In this document: piece after piece, positions 1 through 10,871 of the stretch
Numbering within the stretch: the first letter of the stretch is position 1
How the letters are laid out: each line of letters starts with the position of its first letter
Assembly: GCA_020726505.1 (NCBI GenBank)
Contig: JAHLEZ010000044.1
Coordinates: 248,001 to 312,000 of the forward strand
Length of the DNA stretch: 64,000 nucleotides
Direction of reading: 5' to 3'
Origin: Leptodontidium sp. MPI-SDFR-AT-0119
Taxonomy: Eukaryota; Ascomycota; Leotiomycetes; Helotiales; Leptodontidiaceae
Translations under genes and position numbers: made by a program
Notes under the pieces: model-generated
Databases searched by the model: none
What the model was told of the DNA's origin: nothing
What the model saw: the letters and a program-made list of their open reading frames with translations, nothing else

Positions 1-217
1 GAAGTCTGTTGCTCATATCTTGCGGCACAGGCTCACTATCTTCGCCTGAGCGGAGACAGGTACCGTCTCCGCGTACCACCACATCTCGCAGAAATGTTAC
101 AGTGATCAAACTGCATCTTGCTTCGCTGACTGTCCGCTGCCCTACGTGAGTCTCGAGGAGGTCTGCCGGCCGGGACCGGTATTTCTTCGTCCTCCGTGGG
201 CCGGATCGAGTTCACGA

Positions 218-882
218 ATGCTTGATGGTTTCGACCACAGGGAAGATGAGGAGCCTGGCGATGAGAGGTTGTCTCTACTGGGCGAGGATACTGAGAAAGG
301 AGGAGAGAGATTGGGAAATGGGGAGGAAGAGGAGGAGTTCCAGGGAAGATCTTGCTCGGATAAATCTGTGATGTCTAAGATAGACAGTCCAGAGACAGTG
401 CTTCGGAAGAATGGCAGCCCTACGTGGTCGCCGTCCGTTGAGGAGTCGACTACGGGTCACGCACCAGCGCTCGTAGGTGAGGGTCACATGGAAACGAATG
501 AACGGCAATGCGATTATCCAAGTTGTGGCCGCCTGTTTCAAAAGCGCCACGACCTAAAGCAAGTCCTCCTCTCTTATTGCATCCACACCCCTAAAGCCAC
601 TATCAATCTCACCCAACCGAATCTTCTTAATCAAATGCTGACCTTCTAAGCAGTCGCCACAAGAAATACCATTTCAAACCATTCAAATGTCCCACACCCT
701 CTTGCGCTGCCCGCAACGTTGCATTTTCTCTTGCGAAAGACCTTCTCCGCCACCAAAGAAGCCATAGCGATGAGCGGCACTGTTGTCCTCACGTCGGCTG
801 TTTTGCCGCAGTTGGCGGGAAGTTCACCGGCTTCGCTCGAGAGGACAACTGGCGAAGACATCTCAAAAATCAGCATACTTGA
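218..882 (+). CDS. C2H2 zinc-finger protein, two exons
   Basis: Two exons, 218-558 and 651-882, are joined by a probable GC-AG intron (559-650, donor GCAAGT, acceptor CTAAG). The join keeps frame and completes the first finger. The N-terminal ~110 residues are acidic and low in complexity. The C-terminal half holds three C2H2-like units: CDYPSCGRLF followed by HDLNSRHKKYH, a second starting CPTPSCAARN and ending RHQRSH, and a third starting CCPHVGC and ending RRHLKNQH just before the stop. This resembles fungal C2H2 proteins that probably bind DNA in the nucleus. The ATG at 218 is the first in frame, but earlier exons could lie beyond the window edge. The frame is intact across the splice. 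Target genes cannot be inferred. Confidence 0.6.
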
Positions 883-1211
883 GCTTCCGAGTGCGAATCT
901 GACCGTAGAATAACGTAGTAGTAGAAGTGGATGGCCAGAATGGGCTTGACCGTATCAAATCACGTGGCTCTGCGTAACATCTTTCGCATGTGATTAAAAA
1001 TAGTAAGATAAGGTATAGTACGCTACCCTGGTTAAGAGAAGTGCAACATATGGATAGTGATGTAATTTGTGAGAGCCGGATATGCGATAATGCGAAGACA
1101 TTGCCGTAAAACAAGCAAAGCCGAAGCGACTGCGGTACCGTGAATTGTAGTTTCGTAGGACCAATCAGCGCGAGGCTTAGCAGAGCCCTTTTTGCGCCGC
1201 AATCCTGGACG

Positions 1212-1636
1212 CAAGAGCCGTCATCGATTAGGGCCATTGCCTCTTCTACTCTCTCTCAGGTACTATTAAAGAGCTTTATAGCATGTCTGCAAATGAAAAA
1301 ACAATATTTTGAAGTCTCTGCAACTGATGGCTCTTGTGTGAGGTACGTGAGACGTTTCCAAGGCATTAAAGCGCGTGATCACGTGGGTTCACATCAAGCA
1401 AACCTATTCGGGTAATACTGGCACGAATGAAAGGCGACCCCGCTAGCACCCAATCTGGACGTTTACAGCAGCTAATCAGCATCAGGCTTGGCGAAGATAT
1501 CTCTGGTGGGAAACCCCGCATTTTCGGGCCCCTGGCCTCGCGCGCCGGTTGGTTGTCCCTTCCTCTCGTTCCTCGTTTCAGGGCACTAGACGCGCGCTAC
1601 GCACGCCGATGCCCTGAAACCAGCAGACCGGGGTGT
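1212..1636. repeat. Direct repeat, copy 1
   Basis: This stretch matches 3992-4395 in the same orientation. Shared blocks include GATTAGGGCCATTGCCTCTT, GTGATCACGTGGGTTCACA and CTCGTTCCTCGTTTCAGG. The copies have diverged by substitutions and small indels. The right end holds an inverted pair, GTTTCAGGGCA and TGCCCTGAAAC, that could form a hairpin. The two copies flank the Helitron remnant at 2.4-3.6 kb, so they may be the same terminal region from two related insertions. Confidence 0.65.
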
Positions 1637-1639
1637 GCA

Positions 1640-2399
1640 CGTGATTTTCACTGGACTATGGTCAGCTGACCTGGCGGCACAAGATTTGTGACGCGATTAG
1701 ATCAGCAAATGAGAAAGTATATCATTTGGGGGATTCGGCAGTTGGTTGGTGATGACAAAGAGTGAATAGAGTTTGTAAAAGCTGGGATGTAAAAGCTAAT
1801 AGAATTTGCATTTTCCCCGCACCTTTCGCTTTTTCTGGTTAGGGTAGTAAAGAAAATAGAAAGTTAAATATGAATACCACGCTTCCTCCACGTTTCGGCC
1901 ATTGCCTAGATATACAGCAGTCTATAGCGCAAATCGATTCTGTTGGTTGAGAACTACCACACTGAAGTGATCGTGGTTCAGTCGTCCGGCGATGGATTTG
2001 ATGTATCCGCCTTGAAGACTCCCGCTTTCTGGCGTCTTGGGCTTATAATACAACCACCCTTACGCTTCTTAGAAGGCGTCCCCATTTTATCGCGTAGAGG
2101 GTTTCCAAGATAATACACACCGCGCATGCCAAATGAGTAACCCGGTTCTTTACCGTCTATTTGATATCCTAATATGGAAAATTCAACTGCTATAGAAGCT
2201 TGATTGCTGAAGTTGCGCACGTCAAATCCGGCATTCGGTACGGCGCCGTTCTCAACCATCATAGACCCGTTCTACGTGTACGGGAACGGATCATTTGTAG
2301 TGATAGTGTGCCCAAGGGACACGAAACCTTCGTCATCGTCATCTCTCTCCTCCTCGGTCTGGTATTCGGAAATTTGGCCGGCGAAGGTAACAGTCATCA
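1640..2399. other. Intergenic stretch, no recognised gene
   Basis: No family was recognised. On the minus strand an open frame of 94 codons (1978-2262) encodes a basic C-terminus rich in K and R, but it has no motif I know. It could be a decayed continuation of the Helitron remnant that ends at 2400, or chance. Confidence 0.3.
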
Positions 2400-3581
2400 C
2401 TAGTGACTTTTCGGATAGTGCTGGCACATAGTAACGTTAAGGAGGTTCTTCGCGGAGAACTTAGGAATTGCGTTGAGACTGAGGGCCGTGTGACACTGCC
2501 AGCAGAAATCCCAGATATTCCCATGTCGGCCGCAGATGTCGAGGCAACCTTGTAGAGGCCGTATGAAGTTATCCTCGTTAGAGATTCCGTAGACATCCGC
2601 AGTGGGCACGAGCTTGCCACAAGAACAGCACACAGATGTCTTGGACGCTGTCAACATTTCGCCTTCATATTTGCTAACAGAAGTTCGAATATGTGAAGAG
2701 GAGATCTTTGGAGGAAACACTTCTGATGCAGCCTCTTGGCGATTAAACTCGTCTTCCAGGAAGTGCAATGCAACCCTCACAGCTTCATGTGGTGGTTTAT
2801 CAAGCTCCGTCTTCGTCCGCGTACGGATCTTTAGAGGGCGAGCCGGAGCAGGATCTCTATATGAATGCCTTCTTTTGTTTGGCGGAATTGTTGATGAGGG
2901 GGGGATGTAGTCCCGAAAGGCGTTAAAGACTGATGACTGATGGGACACGCTTGTTTCTAGGCGTGTTTCCGAGATCTCAGAACGATCGACCTTCTGTAAA
3001 GTGTGTGGAGATGTTGCTAATAAAGCATTTTCGTGTTGATAACTCCTCTTATCTGCTCCTACGGCCGTAGATGGCTCGACTGTAGGCATTAGTCTAGAAG
3101 GATGTCTCAGTCAGGGTAACCCTACCATAGCCATTTCCAGTGCGTGTAGAACTGGGGAATATCGTCGGTAATGGCAGGCCTCCGTGGCCTAGAGGCCTTA
3201 TTTGCCCTATAGAATTTAGGAATGGATTAAAGACAGACGGTAATGCAGGAGGGCCAGCGCGCTCGTTGGATCTAAAGTCCTGGAAATGGTGTCGGCGAGC
3301 GGTAGGCTCCGAGTAAATGTAAGACAAGGCAGGCTGGGATTCGGGCGGCGTGTTAGAAGCCCTTTGTCGATTGCGATAGGCTGCTCCATATGCCCGATGC
3401 CTCACCTTCACAGAATTAGCAAGGCTAGACAGTGGGTGGGGGTCATAGAGACCGAGCAGGATAGACACATCTGGACGCGTGTACCATCCTTTTTGACCCC
3501 GAACCTATCAATAGGCAGAGCTCCCTTTGCAGCACAAGTAAGGTCACCACACCTAAACAAAGGAGGATCCATTGGCTCGTT
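2400..3581 (-). pseudogene. Helitron protein N-terminal fragment, broken
   Basis: Read on the minus strand from 3581, an open segment has a small zinc-binding pattern (FRCGDLTCAAKG then MCLSCS). After at least one frame change comes a second region (3094-3468). A third region (2400-3089) contains VCCSCGKLVPTADVYGISN, then CGRHGNIWDFCWQC, then IPKFSAKNLLNVTMCQHYP. In fungal Helitron proteins this paired-cysteine block ending in a CQxYP motif precedes the rolling-circle helicase-like domain. Here the frame stops right after that motif, and no Rep or helicase domain follows. The call is therefore a truncated, frameshifted Helitron remnant. Assignment rests on recalled family features, not on a search. 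Confidence 0.55.
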
Positions 3582-3991
3582 TTATGCACAAGGCAAGAAG
3601 GAAGCCATTTGAGCCATAAGGAAGACTGCTCTATTTGAATTAAAGAGCAAGGTACAGGAATACTAAGATCCTTTTGCCGGAGATACGATGCTGAAGACAC
3701 TGTAGGACTGCCTACCGATTAAGGTTTGGTTTGCCAGTCTTCGTAACGTGCGGGGAAAAAGTATACTTTACCTTGGGTTCTAGCACGGGAGGATGAACCT
3801 AGGAGAATTGAAGCCCTACGAAGGCGTAATCGATGAAGCAGGCTCACGCCAGTAGGAGGATCCCGGATCAGACCGGAGTAAAATACCAAGCTCCCTCGTA
3901 GGGATCCCTCTGCGCCGGTATATCGACAGGCCACCGAGACGTCGGTGCCTCTGTCGGAAGATATCGAGACGGCGAGTCTCATGATCGAAGA

Positions 3992-4395
3992 AGGGCCGTC
4001 GCCGATTAGGGCCATTGCCTCTTCTACTCTCTCGGGTACTGTTGAAGAGCCTTTATATGTCTGCAGAATAAATAAACAATATTACGAAGACTCTGCAACG
4101 GATAGCTCCCGTGTGAGGCGCGTAAGACGCTTCCGTGGTATTAGGTGCGTGATCACGTGGGTTCACACTACGCAACCCTATTCGGGCAATACTGGCACGA
4201 ATGAGGTGGGAGCCGCTAGCACCTAATTTGGACGGATACAGTAGCCAATCAGGCCCAGGCTTGGCGAAGAGATCTCTCGGTGCGAAACGCCGCATTTTCG
4301 GACCCCCTGTCCTCGCGCGCTGGTTGGTTGTCCCTTCCTCTCGTTCCTCGTTTCAGGGCACTTCGTTTCAGGGCATTTCGGGCCCTCACCAAAAT
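3992..4395. repeat. Direct repeat, copy 2
   Basis: Same-orientation partner of 1212-1636. It shares the block around the HTGATCACGTGGGTT region and the 3' block TTGGTTGTCCCTTCCTCTCG. At its right end the motif CGTTTCAGGGCA is tandemly repeated, where copy 1 instead has a hairpin. It lies immediately upstream, on the minus strand, of the Helitron remnant and abuts the foldback-element copy at 4415. Confidence 0.65.
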
Positions 4396-4414
4396 CCAAG
4401 AAAACCCTGGAAAC

Positions 4415-4830
4415 GCCCCTGAATATTACTTTATAACCACAGCTTTAATTAAGCTAGTAATTACATGCAATTAATTGTTACATGTTAATCTTGGATTATT
4501 TCTATTTTTTATATTACTTGAGAGCTTGTTTGTAGAGTTGGAAGAGGGGGCCAAAATCGTAGGTTTGCGGCTCAAATTTGCGACCGAGAGCCAGCTCGCG
4601 AGGCTGAAATGCCATTTTCGCCCTTTTATAATTCACACCTTTAAATTACCTTTGTAACACTTAAAAATATAATGTATATACTAAAATTATGTTGAATTTT
4701 CATTATGTCAACTTTTTTTTAAAGCTTTAATAATTAATTAAGGGGCGGGGGGAGGTGCCTCTTCGGGAATTTGAGGGTTTGTGAGGCTCGCTAAAATCGG
4801 TGACGCTGACACACGTTATGCAAGCAATTG
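4415..4830 (+). repeat. Foldback element family E1, partial copy A
   Basis: An AT-rich repeat with GC-rich ends. It matches 43288-42893 (reversed) and 48425-48748 over blocks such as GGTTTGCGGCTCAAATTTGC, CTAAAATTATGTTGAATTTT and GGCTCGCTAAAATCGGTGAC. The right end, ...ACACACGTTATGCAAGCAATTG, is followed by TA, as in the other copies. The left part (4415-4450) corresponds to the centre of the complete element. It runs without interruption through the point where the 42.9-48.7 kb copy holds a 5.1-kb insertion. Most of the left arm is missing. There is no coding capacity; this is probably a TA-targeting MITE. Confidence 0.7.
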
Positions 4831-5213
4831 TAACCGACGCCAAGACAGCCAACCCTTATTCCAGTAGTAGGATAGGATAGGATAGGCTGCACTGATTTAT
4901 GTAGCCGAAGTATTTGATACTATATATACACAAGCTCGAAGTTCATTGGAGGTTGATATTATTGTTGCACGTCGCAGGGAGGCCAACTGCATTAGCAATC
5001 TTGGGAGGCCTCCTACGGCAGTCTTGACTAGGGTGAGCCTACATATTCAATCGCAAGTGCAAGGGGTTATGCCAGAGGGGAACACAGGACCTGGTTTTAG
5101 GACTCTGCATACAGGGGTAAATGAAAAAGTAAGCTCGCATCCATTCTCTACCACAACTTAACTTCTAGCTACAACTCCAATCACATCCTTTCCCGCCACC
5201 CGGGAACTACCCC

Positions 5214-5529
5214 CTATTCTAAACCTGCATGCTTCTTCCACATGTGCTCTTGGAGCTTGTCTTTGCGAGTATACGGCTTTCCAAGGCTCTTCACGCATCC
5301 ACGAACAGGGCAGAGGTGCAGAGTAGCATTGTTATGCTTGGGTTCGACATGTCGATTTCGATCAGCCTTGCGTTTGAAGGTTACCGGGCATCCTGGCACA
5401 TTACACAAGTAACGGCCGTCGTCGTACGGCTTGTCGAAGATGGCCGGGTCAAGGGCTGGGAGCCAATTATAGACGGAATAAGAGTTATCGGAGGGAGCCG
5501 CTAAGGCGTGTGGGCTCCCTAGTCGCGGA
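5214..5529 (-). pseudogene. C2H2 zinc-finger gene 3' fragment
   Basis: An open frame on the minus strand reads from about 5529 to the stop at 5214. After a short region ending FDKPYDDGRY come two fingers: CNVPGCPVTFKRKADRNRHV with H in KH, then CPVRGCVKSLGKPYTRKDKL with EHMWKKH. The protein ends seven residues later. Spacing is that of fungal C2H2 proteins whose fingers lie at the C-terminus. No ATG or upstream exon could be placed; an acceptor-like GCAAG precedes the segment at about 5530. It could be the last exon of a real gene, but the upstream sequence looks non-coding, so a gene fragment is more likely. Confidence 0.5.
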
Positions 5530-5892
5530 TTCTTGCATATAAATCAGCTGATAACAAAAAAAAAAACCACTCACCTAGCCCCGGCCACGTTAGAGGGCGT
5601 GCTAGATAACTGGTTGGGCGCAGGCGGCGTGTCTGGGGCGACCAATCGGCAGCCATGGCGAATCGATCGTTCTGACTCGCAGGAACTGTGTGTAGAGCCA
5701 AAAAAGGGTGCTTGCTTATATATTTGTCTATAGTCACTTGAAGCATGTCAAGAGGGCGCCCAACACTGGTCGACACTTGTCCTCTAGGAGCTACACAAGT
5801 GCCAAGGCCAAGACGCCAAAACTGAATGGTCATACTTATAGCAGTGTACTAAGCATAGAAGTATCAATCTTCCTAACGTTATATTAATAATA

Positions 5893-6711
5893 CTACATAT
5901 TTAACGGATCCATATTGCGCCGCGTTTCCAAAGCCCACCGTTTTATCTTTGCTTGTCGCCGCACCTGCCAATGACGCCGCGCCCGCGCTTGATGCCGCAC
6001 CCCATACCGCCGAGCGTATGACCTCCTCCGCTCTCGACCGCGAGCGTCGACTGTCTCTCGATCGTGGAGGACTTTATACCGCTGGTCTAGCCATGCGTAC
6101 TGCCCTTGCTGGCCAATACGAGCAAGCCAATCATCGGGGCCTGGATTTTCCAAGCCGGTTGGTCTCCAAGGCTCCGACCCAGGCCAGCAGAGACGTTCTT
6201 TCAAAGCTCTGCGGACGGCTGGACAGATCTCGCCAGGGCGACTCGTCAAGATGGTAGTCTGCAAGCCACGGATCTTCAAGAGGCTCCATACTCCTGCGGA
6301 GTCTACGTCGAATAGCGGGTTATAGCCTGTGACGTGGATTTGCAACTGTCGTAAATGCATCCGATCGAAGTTGGCTACCAGCAATCCAAACGCTTCGTAG
6401 GCATAACGGACGTCATATTCCCAATTCGGCACAGCCCAGTCGTCTCGATAGACAATGCGAATATATGTAATATCGGCCAAGCATTGGCCAGATGTAATGG
6501 CTTGGGCATCTCGCCGGCCCGGGCCGTCAGTGAAAAATCGGACGAGAGTCTGCAAATCCGGGAAGTTGAGGGCTTCCCTGATTGTGGGTCGAGTATCGAG
6601 CGGCCGGCGGCAAAATTGCTGGTCGCGTTTCTGAAGTCGCCCATATGGGACAGGGCGTTTGCCGTTGAAGTTAAAACCGCTCTTCTGCCCAAAGGTAGGC
6701 TTCTCGAAAAG
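5893..6711 (-). CDS. Hypothetical fungal protein, 5' end unresolved
   Basis: A minus-strand frame without stops runs from a candidate acceptor (CAG ending at 6712) to the stop at 5893, about 270 codons. The beginning reads FEKPTFGQKS, then PYGRLQKRDQQFCRRPLD. The middle is rich in aromatic residues, and the last ~50 residues are strongly basic. No start codon lies in this frame upstream of the candidate acceptor, so an earlier exon to the right (6712-6790) is likely. The layout resembles uncharacterised fungal proteins with F-box-like or DUF7730-like architecture, but I cannot assign a domain with confidence. No neighbour suggests a function. Confidence 0.45.
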   Translation of the reverse strand, partial: LFEKPTFGQKSGFNFNGKRPVPYGRLQKRDQQFCRRPLDTRPTIREALNFPDLQTLVRFFTDGPGRRDAQAITSGQCLADITYIRIVYRDDWAVPNWEYDVRYAYEAFGLLVANFDRMHLRQLQIHVTGYNPLFDVDSAGVWSLLKIRGLQTTILTSRPGEICPAVRRALKERLCWPGSEPWRPTGLENPGPDDWLARIGQQGQYAWLDQRYKVLHDRETVDARGRERRRSYARRYGVRHQARARRHWQVRRQAKIKRWALETRRNMDPLNM

Positions 6712-6799
6712 CTGACGAGACGTAGACTACGGATGCATGACGGGCACCTGGATAGCCTAGAAGTGACGTATATGGGCCAGCGTAATAAATGATCCGACT

Positions 6800-7900
6800 A
6801 GTGATCTCTAAAGGCACTTGGGTCGTGCGTGTGTGGAAAGAAGTAAATGTTGGTGGTGGTATTGGAGCTATGGCAAATTAGCGTCTTATTGAAAAATAAA
6901 TAGGTTACATTATAGAGATGGGGGAAGTGGGTATATATTAATAAGTATGGTTACACCGAAAAGCTTTGCTTTTGAGCTGTCAACTAATCGTTGATGGGGA
7001 ATTTATTTATCTAAAGGCGTAAAAATCTACACCTGAATTGTATGGGAATATTTACATTCATAGACTATAGTATTTTTTAAATAAATTTCTAATCTTAACC
7101 TCCAAATCCTAATGCTCCGGATTATAACTCCCAAAACTACTAAGGGTTAGGTTAAAATCCCCAATGTACTAGAATTGATACTTATATTATTCTACTAAAC
7201 TCCGTAGCATACGCCTCGAACGCCTCTACTGCCCGACTTTAGAATGCCTGTCCAACGGCACTTGGTTCATTTAACCAGCTCTGCAGATCTCCTTCTGCCA
7301 ATTTGGACCTACGGCCTATGCTTACCAGTTTGTTTTCCCAACGTGAGCACCTCCTTTATACGAACGAATGGGAAGTAGCCCATATATAGTCTTAACGGGA
7401 TTGTGTAGAGGGAAGTTCTATTACGAAGCACCTCGTACGAACACTGCATGGCTAGGAAACCAAACAAGCCCTGAGTATTCTAAAGAGACGAATTTAATAA
7501 GAGCGACTTCGCTGTGCTGCGAACCATGCTGAAGAATCCTTTGCTACTCTCGAGCAGACCAACTCATTACATAGAATCTGTAGATATGCTAACCCTGACG
7601 CTCTAGCCTGACAAACCGATCATCCACGCCGCTGCATAGTCCAACGTACACCTCCCAACCCAAACCCATTATAACAGAGCCCAAGGAACCACTAACGGAA
7701 GTGTGAGCTAGAGACGTGCTAAGGAGAGCCGCCAGAAAGAGAGAGACGGACCTTCTTAGTGATATTCCATCTGGAATATCATCCACGCCTTAATAGGATC
7801 TGACGCCTGATACCATCGACGGAAATATCGGATAACAAAAAGAGCTACCCAGGCGACGGTTGGTAGCATGTTTCTGTAAATATAAAGTCTTATTGAGTGT
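6800..7900. other. AT-rich gene-poor stretch
   Basis: The first ~300 bases (6840-7170) are AT-rich with TTAGG-like and TATTTAAATA stretches. From 7200 on, base composition is mixed and all six frames are broken. Nothing recognisable was found. Confidence 0.4.
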
Positions 7901-8108
7901 CTTAGACGGAGGGATTATCGAAAGGCTTGGTAGGAGGCAGTCGTTGCTTCAATGGCATACTTTGTTGTACTTGCCCGCCCTTGGTCCCAGGACTTGCAAT
8001 CATATATAATCCCCTTATTAACATCCAAAGAAGAAGCAGGTCTTGCGTACACTTGAGTCGACTCATCGGTCGACTTTTCATGCACCTATGGGTGTACCTA
8101 TGGATGCA

Positions 8109-8193
8109 CCGAAGTGGGTCCAAAGTGGGTCTAAAGTGTCGACAGAAGTGTCGACAGAAGTGGGTCCGATGTGGAGACCGAAGTGGGTCCAAT
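8109..8193. repeat. Short tandem repeat, AAGTGGGTC and AAGTGTCGACAG units
   Basis: AAGTGGGTCC-type units occur five times, and AAGTGTCGACAG is duplicated head to tail. This is low-complexity sequence with no coding evidence. Confidence 0.6.
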
Positions 8194-8460
8194 ACGGCAA
8201 CAACCTTGCGTGCCCAATCAAAAATATAACCCTTTGTTGCAGAGACGCCAAAGGCCGTAAAAGTATAGCCAATGAGAGTAGTATCCTAAGGGTGTCAATC
8301 CAAGGTAGTATAAAGGGGCGGAGACACCGAGTTTAACTAACCTATACCGTCGTGGTAGTCTTGCTGGAAAATGATCCACGCTCTTTCACCGTCCTCTACG
8401 CCACGCCCTCGCCGAGAGATACACGGGTCATAGAGTGTAACTGGGGCTGCGATTGGATAC

Positions 8461-8633
8461 TGTTGGTTTCACAGGTTCTGGTGAGACACTGAATAAAGGT
8501 GGTATTCCTGTATTCGTATTGTTGTGTCTTGACTATGGAAGAAGCGAGTAGAAAGGAGGAACTTATAGCCCCTCCACCACGCTAGTGCCACCGCGCTAGT
8601 GCCGCGGTATCATGTGATATATATTTCCCAACA
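8461..8633 (-). repeat. LTR (3' LTR in minus orientation)
   Basis: 173-bp terminal repeat, TG...CA ended, identical to 9674-9846. Left flank is GATAC. Confidence 0.88.
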
Positions 8634-9673
8634 CTGGCAATTCTTCTTTTTGTGGTTGCCGCCAAGTAACATACTGAAGTGTAGGAATCATAAATCCTCC
8701 TCTCTTACCGTAACCGCTGCTACGTAAGACTCGCTGATTCCCCAATATAGCAGACAATCGTAGCTAGGCCAAAATGCCTTGAAAATGCCAATGCCCTTTA
8801 TTTCTTTCACCAAGCATTTAGCTTTCTACCATCCTCTCCTCTCCTAACCCTTCCTACTAGCAGTTCTTTCTCTTTTGTAGGTGTGTAGCAGTCAGGTGCA
8901 AGCTCTTGGTTCGGGGTTATTCGAAGGTGAGGGGGCTCAGCGAGAGGCTTGATGACGACGTTCGTAGCTGCCGCAGGTACTGGCAGAGGGCAGCTGAGGA
9001 GGGCGCGCTGGCGTTGTAGGCGCGTGCTGTCAGGTCTGTTGAGCCTCCTGGCAGAGCTATTGAGCCTCTGGCAGAGCTCAAATTATCGTGAGGTAAGGCG
9101 CGCTGAGCTGAGGAGGGCGCGCTGGCAACTGCCGCGTATGCTGACGACGGAGTAGGAGGGCCGTAGACGCGTAATTGATGTGGTTTTGACTTGGCAGATC
9201 TGCGAGGAACGTGGCAGACGGCGTTGAAATCGTGGATCAATTGTCTTTTGAGATTCAGGCTGAGGCTGAGGCTTGACGATGTCTGCTAATAGATTGTTCG
9301 AGTCGTCGCAGGGTGCTCGAGTAGTTGTTATTTGGTTCCTGTCGTTGATTCGGGTTCCTAACATTCAGTGAAACTTCTGGCGTAGGACCTCTTGACCGTA
9401 TCTCCGTGAACTTAAGTTGTTCTGCGTGATGGACGCAACTTGGTATCTCCCAGTACTCAGTGAAACTTCTGTTACTGGTTTTCCGCAAGTCCTTAGAAGT
9501 CTTGTTGTCGTGACGTAGCCAAAGCCGTAGATTTGCACTACGGACGCCTCGTAACTAACTTCCTCTAGCACCTCCTTGCAATGAATTCAGTAATACTTCT
9601 AGCCCATTGCAAGTCAGCCTCTTCCGATCACCTAGTTGGTCTATGGCTAACTGTGAGGTTAACCATTGATCAA

Positions 9674-9846
9674 TGTTGGTTTCACAGGTTCTGGTGAGAC
9701 ACTGAATAAAGGTGGTATTCCTGTATTCGTATTGTTGTGTCTTGACTATGGAAGAAGCGAGTAGAAAGGAGGAACTTATAGCCCCTCCACCACGCTAGTG
9801 CCACCGCGCTAGTGCCGCGGTATCATGTGATATATATTTCCCAACA
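9674..9846 (-). repeat. LTR (5' LTR in minus orientation)
   Basis: 173-bp terminal repeat identical to 8461-8633. Right flank is GATAC. Downstream on the minus strand, the sequence TTGATCAATGGTTAACC could be a primer-binding site, though I could not match it to a specific tRNA. Confidence 0.88.
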
Positions 9847-9849
9847 GAT

Positions 9850-10860
9850 ACATTTGCCGGAGATGTGCAGCAAGTAGCTAATGTTTGTAAGCGGACACGG
9901 ATAGATTGTGTATTATCGTGGGCTATGTTTTCCAAAAACTCAAATATTAAAAGGAAAGAACCTTGATATACCCCTCAAAGGCACAGGCATACTGCAGGTC
10001 AAGCCTAGCCTGTATGGCATGAGCGGGTGGAAACTGTCCGTGATAGTAGAGATGTGAACGTTTAACTGGCCTGTGTGTCCAACCACCGTGTAAGGATAGA
10101 ACAGGAGAGACACGAGAGTCATGATCATGCACATACCATCCAGTGAAAATCCATTTCGCAAACGGTTGCCTGAACGTAGTGCATATAGCTGGTATGAGTT
10201 GGCAGCGACACGGCATTTGAGTACTCTTGAGTATAATATAGTTGGTAGGAGTTGGCAGCGATACCCCGCTTGAGTACTCATGAGTACTATTGAGTACTGA
10301 AAAGAGCGGCGATACGGCATTTAGGTCCTTACATGCCACCCACCATGCATATGAGTACTATTGAGGACTGAAACGAACTGTCATACAACGCTTTGAGTGC
10401 CTAAATATCCGTCACCATGCATATGAATATTATGTTGATATGCATAATAATTGGTTTCGGAGTATCCAAACCAACTCTTTATCCCGTGTCCACGTAGATA
10501 TGCAGTTGATATTTGAGCACTAGGACCAACTCTTTACCGCATGTCGGCTGTAGATACGACAGTTCAGTACCCAATTAATAATCATTGTACATACAAGAAT
10601 TCAAATCAGTGGCCATGCGAAGTTGAATACCCAATTACTGCAGGCCAGACACGTCTTAATACCCACGAAACGAATATCACAGAGAAGATGTATCATCCAT
10701 ATCGACCCCACTGTCAAACGATTCCGGGTATGTTTCTTCTTCCTCCACTACTTGCCATTGCCGTTTTCTCTAGGCCCTAGTCTCGAGTAATCGTTGCTGC
10801 CGAGCATCCTTCTGCTTCTTCTTCAAGTTCCGCTGGACCTTTTGCTCCATACCTGCGGCT
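9850..10860. other. Gene-poor stretch with recurrent GAGTACT motifs
   Basis: No convincing gene. Between 10215 and 10370 the motif TGAGTACT or a one-base variant recurs at least seven times, in two blocks that also repeat GGTAGGAGTTGGCAGCGA-like sequence. This suggests a local duplication. Confidence 0.35.
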
Positions 10861-10871
10861 ACTAGCGCCCA

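Larger units (their letters stand above)
8461..9846 (-). mobile_element. Non-autonomous LTR retrotransposon, Copia-like ends
   Basis: Two direct repeats of 173 bp (8461-8633 and 9674-9846) appear identical by eye. Each begins TGTTGG and ends CCAACA. The whole is flanked by a 5-bp target duplication, GATAC, immediately before 8461 and after 9846. Read on the minus strand the LTR starts TGTTGGGAAATATATATC and contains a TATA-like GGGGCTATAAG. A purine-rich run (AAAAAGAAGAA) lies beside the 8461 LTR, where a polypurine tract is expected for minus orientation. The 1,040-bp interior has no reverse transcriptase, integrase or protease. This makes it a short, dependent element (TRIM/LARD-like). Identical LTRs indicate recent insertion. 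Confidence 0.88.

Noticed and set aside
2204..2431. Serine-rich plus-strand ORF
   Set aside because: Low complexity, overlaps the end of the Helitron remnant on the other strand, and has no motif.
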